This document shows, one piece after another, positions 61,134-64,000 of a DNA stretch of 64,000 nucleotides (positions are counted from its first letter, which is position 1; every line of letters begins with the position of its first letter). Source of the DNA: Paenibacillus sp. E222 (GTDB taxonomy: Bacteria > Bacillota > Bacilli > Paenibacillales > Paenibacillaceae). Location of the stretch: positions 5,890,001 to 5,954,000 of the forward strand of contig NZ_CP058552.1 in assembly GCF_013401555.1 (NCBI RefSeq), read 5' to 3'. The notes under the pieces were generated by a model. The model saw nothing but the letters and a program-made list of their open reading frames with translations. It did no database searches and had not been told where the DNA came from. A program made the translations under genes and the position numbers.

Positions 61134-61544
61134 ATGAACGGGGGGATTCACATCTCAGATACAGACCAAGACATAACTACCATTGACTCCAAATATGTAC
61201 AACAGCATCTGGCTAATGAACGGACCTTTTTGGCCTGGGTTCGTACCGGCATTGCCATGGTTGGGATCGGCTTTCTCGCAGCCGGCTTCGGCTTCAGTTC
61301 AACGGCCTATGATCGGATGGCCCATCTCGCAGCCATCATCATTGGTATTACTTCCTTGGTCAGCGGCATTCTGATCATCTTGTGTTCCGCTTCCGCTTAT
61401 CATCGAAAACGCAATCAGATTAATTCACAGACATTCCAGGCATCCACGAAATTGATTCGGTTCCTGACGCTGATGCTGCTGGTGATTGGACTGGCCCTGG
61501 CCGTATTACTGTATGTATTGTTATTCCCTGCCTGGCAGGTTTAA
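61134..61544 (+). CDS. DUF202 membrane protein
   Basis: About 136 aa with three spans. The DUF202 signature is YVQQHLANERTFLAWVRTGIAMVGIGFL. Function in other bacteria unknown (YidH-type inner membrane proteins). The ATG at 61134 has no ribosome box; the best box, GGGGGG, lies inside the frame, so initiation may be at a non-ATG codon near 61146-61152 (ATT or ATC). Confidence 0.82.
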   Translation: MNGGIHISDTDQDITTIDSKYVQQHLANERTFLAWVRTGIAMVGIGFLAAGFGFSSTAYDRMAHLAAIIIGITSLVSGILIILCSASAYHRKRNQINSQTFQASTKLIRFLTLMLLVIGLALAVLLYVLLFPAWQV

Positions 61545-61590
61545 CACCTGAACCTCAGACTTTCATTGATTCATCATATACAGGTACAAA

Positions 61591-61617
61591 AGCCGGCTTC
61601 CTCTAAGGAAACCGGCT
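61591..61617 (-). terminator. intrinsic terminator
   Basis: AGCCGG-TTTCC / GGAAG-CCGGCT hairpin with TTTTG on the minus strand. Ends the general stress gene at 61685; may also serve the rightward DUF202 gene. Confidence 0.82.
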
Positions 61618-61684
61618 GATGACCACCTGGTGGTTCACATATATCATTCCAGTTGAAGATTCCTGTCTTTACTGAACCGATTTA

Positions 61685-62287
61685 TTATAGAAAAGTATTG
61701 TTGCCAAGTCGAGCGGCCTTATCCCGAGCTTCCAATCTTTGATTTTCCATATCGAGATCCGTGCGCTCAACCGTAACATCATCCCGATTGACATCGATTC
61801 TGTCCCGGTTCACATAACTGTTACTGCTAAACACGTCATAAACATCCGTGTCCCGATCCGTAGAGTCCACGAGTAGCAGGATTTTACCACTTTGCACGTA
61901 TTCCTCATACTGTCTTGCATCCTCTTCCGGAATGCCGAGACCCACGAGTCCACCTACAAGTCCGCCTGCTCCTGCACCTACAGCTGCACCCGTAAAGGCT
62001 GCGGCAATAGGGCCTGCGGCCAGAATAGGACCGATGCCCGGAATCGCCAATGCTCCAATGCCAGCGAGCAATCCAGCGACCCCACCTAGCACTCCGCCTG
62101 TTGCCGCACCTGCAGCTACACCTTCGGGCGCTTTTGTACCCGTCTCTTCGCGAATGGCCTTCAGTTCATCCCGATCCTGTGTGACTACCGAGATTTCATC
62201 TGAAGTGAATCCTTGCGCTTTCAGTCCCTCGATTGCGGATGATGCCTCACGTTCTGTATTAAACACACCTACGATTTTCTTCTGCAT
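61685..62287 (-). CDS. general stress protein, YflT-like domain plus glycine zipper
   Basis: Protein of 200 aa: N-terminal KKIVGVFNTEREASSAIEGLKAQGFTSDEISVVTQD is a YflT/DUF1269-like ferredoxin fold. The middle is Gly/Ala-rich (GGVLGGVAGLLAGIGALAIPGIGP), as membrane-seeking zippers. The tail is charged. A sigma-B-like promoter lies upstream, agreeing with a general-stress role. RBS GAGGAGGGA. Confidence 0.85.
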   Translation of the reverse strand: MQKKIVGVFNTEREASSAIEGLKAQGFTSDEISVVTQDRDELKAIREETGTKAPEGVAAGAATGGVLGGVAGLLAGIGALAIPGIGPILAAGPIAAAFTGAAVGAGAGGLVGGLVGLGIPEEDARQYEEYVQSGKILLLVDSTDRDTDVYDVFSSNSYVNRDRIDVNRDDVTVERTDLDMENQRLEARDKAARLGNNTFL

Positions 62288-62328
62288 AGTGAATCCCTCC
62301 TCATCTAATTGAGTGGTTCGCTATGTTA

Positions 62329-62353
62329 TTACCCGCCTCGTTTTCTTTCAAAC
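62329..62353 (-). promoter_or_regulatory. sigma-B-type promoter
   Basis: Sense GTTTGA-N13-GGGTAA, one base from GTTTAA and one from GGGTAT, about 42 bp upstream of the stress gene's start. Spacing matches sigma-B promoters of Bacillales. Confidence 0.72.
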
Positions 62354-62861
62354 GCTTCCACCGCAATATCATAATCCTGGAAGACCTAAGAAATTGACAG
62401 AACAATGATATGCAGCGAGTCACCGCGCTAGGGTCTGCACACGGTGTGAAACGAAGTAGAACTCAGGAAAGTAACCGTTGATATGCAAAGCCTCATCTGG
62501 TTTTGGCTTCTATTCCGGAGCAATTGGACAGAAGAATACAAGGGGCTCAGCAGGTTGTTTTCTAAAGAACGTAGGACGTCTTAATTGGACCCTATACTCT
62601 CATTTTCAATGATAAGGAGCACCAGACACGTTATTTTCTCTAAAACGCCTTAAAAAACGCCACAGACAGCTCCATAATCAGATATAACGTGATCTCACGT
62701 TCGCTATCCCTCTGTAGGCGCTTCAAACTCCTGTATAACACGTCTCATGTTCGTTAGCGCTCAAGATGCCGCCTAATCCCTAATCTGCCCATCGCATACT
62801 CGCCCGGTTCAGGACGCAACCAGAACCCATTTTCAGATCCAGATTTGAAAACACATTCTAG
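62354..62861. other. intergenic stretch, nothing recognised
   Basis: About 500 bases between the stress gene promoter and the hrpB stop codon. No ORF with a ribosome box, no clear hairpin terminator and no repeat of the array family was seen. Confidence 0.5.
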
Positions 62862-64000
62862 CTAAACTCGCGGTTTAGCCCGGTTAGTCGCTATCGCTTC
62901 GAGCGGATCATCCGGCCAATAATGTTTGGGATAACGGCCTTTCAAGTCTTTCTTCACTTCAAAATAAGTCTCCCGCCAAAAGTTGGCCAGATCTCGTGTG
63001 ACCTGTACAGGCCGCTGTGCAGGGGACAGCAAATGTATGGTCAGTGGCACTCGACCACCGCCAATACGCGGGGTCTCTTGCTGTCCAAACATTTCCTGCA
63101 GTCTCACCGCGAGCGTAGGATCTTCAGGTCGGCTGTAATCCACCGGAATGCGCGAACCACTAGGCACCTGAATATGTGTAGGAGCTTCACGATCCAATTG
63201 CTGTCGCTGCTCCCAACTCAATCCGCCGAGCAGCACATCCTGCATCGACAATTTCTTGAGATCCGCAGCAGATCGCATACCTGCCAGAAAAGGGCTGAGA
63301 TGCTCTGCCAATTCTTCGGTCAGATGATCTTCGATAAGATCAGGCCATTCCGGCAAATGATGATGCAAAAAGCGCATCCTGTCTGCCAGCTGTCGCGATG
63401 ATTTTGTCCAGGGCAGACAATCCAGCCCTTCGATACGTATTCCTGAAAGTAATGCTTCGAGCACCTGATCTTCGGGTGGCTGTGCAATACTGCTTTCTTT
63501 CAATGTAATGGCTCCAATTTGCAGCCTTTTATGTGCCCGCACACTGCGCGTGTTTCGGTCCCAGGCCACTTGCACTTCTTCATGAAGCAGATGTGGACCC
63601 AGCTCCAGCAATCTCTTCTCCTGCACCGGCGCAGCCAGCAGGATGCGCGCATCCGCGCCCTGGTCGTCGGCTTCGGCTGCGACCAGATAGGCTGAACGGC
63701 TCAGCGATTCTGTCGCTGCGAGCCGTACCCCGCGGCCGCTGCTCAGCAGATAGCGGCCGTCCTCCCGGCGCTGCCCGATCCGGTCCGGATAAGCGAAGGA
63801 CAGCAGCCATCCGCAGCTGTCCTCATCCGGCCGTACCGGATCGGCCGCCGGGCCGAGCGCCAAGCGCAGCTGGCGGCTCTCCTGGAGCATGCGCCGCACG
63901 GCAGCACCGTCTGCGACAGACGCTGCCACTTGCGGCATGCCGCTGCTGTCTGCAGTCAGCAGCGATTCCACGCGCGGGCGCAGATCGGTGCCCGCCGCGC
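62862..64000 (-). CDS. hrpB: ATP-dependent helicase HrpB, C-terminal part (5' end outside window)
   Basis: Frame is open to the right window edge. The C-terminal HrpB domain is well seen: SAYLVAAEADDQGADARILLAA, FLHHHLPEWPDLIEDHLTEELAEHLSPFL, and at the very end FWRETYFEVKKDLKGRYPKHYWPDDP, the family ending. The helicase core motifs lie beyond the window. DExH RNA-helicase-like. Much higher GC near its 5' side than in the array, as expected for core chromosome. Confidence 0.92.
   Translation of the reverse strand, partial: AAGTDLRPRVESLLTADSSGMPQVAASVADGAAVRRMLQESRQLRLALGPAADPVRPDEDSCGWLLSFAYPDRIGQRREDGRYLLSSGRGVRLAATESLSRSAYLVAAEADDQGADARILLAAPVQEKRLLELGPHLLHEEVQVAWDRNTRSVRAHKRLQIGAITLKESSIAQPPEDQVLEALLSGIRIEGLDCLPWTKSSRQLADRMRFLHHHLPEWPDLIEDHLTEELAEHLSPFLAGMRSAADLKKLSMQDVLLGGLSWEQRQQLDREAPTHIQVPSGSRIPVDYSRPEDPTLAVRLQEMFGQQETPRIGGGRVPLTIHLLSPAQRPVQVTRDLANFWRETYFEVKKDLKGRYPKHYWPDDPLEAIATNRAKPRV

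Overview
The window looks like a chromosomal segment of a Paenibacillus-type Gram-positive. It carries a barnase/barstar pair, an Rtp-type winged-helix protein, a YteA-type DksA/TraR protein, a DivIVA-domain protein, HrpB, and a secreted CE4 deacetylase with a Paenibacillus-xylanase-like carbohydrate-binding module. Ribosome-binding sites are strong AGGAGG type and TTG/GTG starts are frequent. No rRNA, tRNA, transposase, CRISPR array or recombinase gene was found.

Layout. (1) 1-3.9 kb: the 5' part of a sugar ABC transporter lipoprotein, its AraC-type regulator and an amidase. (2) 4-21 kb: mostly leftward single genes (many GNAT acetyltransferases, Nudix, DinB, NIPSNAP, phosphotransferase, cysteine synthase), interrupted at 13.4-15.9 kb by a secreted polysaccharide deacetylase, a GH5 pseudogene and a small membrane protein. 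(3) 21.4-48.9 kb: about 30 further genes, all leftward apart from one truncated rightward ORF. From 34.7 kb on, every gene is followed by one member (A to Q) of a family of 95-190 bp imperfectly palindromic repeats. (4) 49-64 kb: ordinary chromosome. It holds a Gfo/Idh-Gfo/Idh-TIM-barrel operon, phosphoesterase, Rrf2, DivIVA-like, YteA-like, an ArsR-type regulator with an MFS transporter, barnase/barstar, Rtp-like plus a third Gfo/Idh, an acyltransferase, DUF202, a sigma-B-type stress gene and the 3' part of hrpB.

The striking feature is region 3, which is organised like a mobile gene-cassette array (an integron without a visible integrase, or a CALIN). In gene-sense orientation each unit reads RBS-ORF-stop-repeat. 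The repeat opens with an RYYYAAC-like box (GCCTAAC, ACATAAC, ATATAAC), then an ATTCACG box, one or two variable self-complementary arms, a CGTGAAT box and a GTTRRRY-like box (GTTAGGC, GTTATGT). The next start codon follows after only about 25-75 nt. Arm sequences differ between copies but stay self-complementary, so folding appears to be conserved. Repeats are best preserved near 48.9 kb and decay leftward. An orphan half-site at 48.90 kb marks the array start, next to a terminator. This fits insertion of new cassettes at the right end.

Cassette cargo is accessory and protective: GNATs, phosphotransferase-fold proteins, a TmrB-like ATPase, a chloramphenicol-phosphotransferase-like kinase, a beta-lactamase-fold protein, Nudix, histidine phosphatases, VOC, DinB/BstA, GrpB, a LigT-like protein, an LprI-like lipoprotein, a HEPN protein and several unknowns. 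Some cassettes are decayed (frameshifted acetamidase, a GNAT broken at both ends). No integrase lies in the window, so the mobilising enzyme is unknown.
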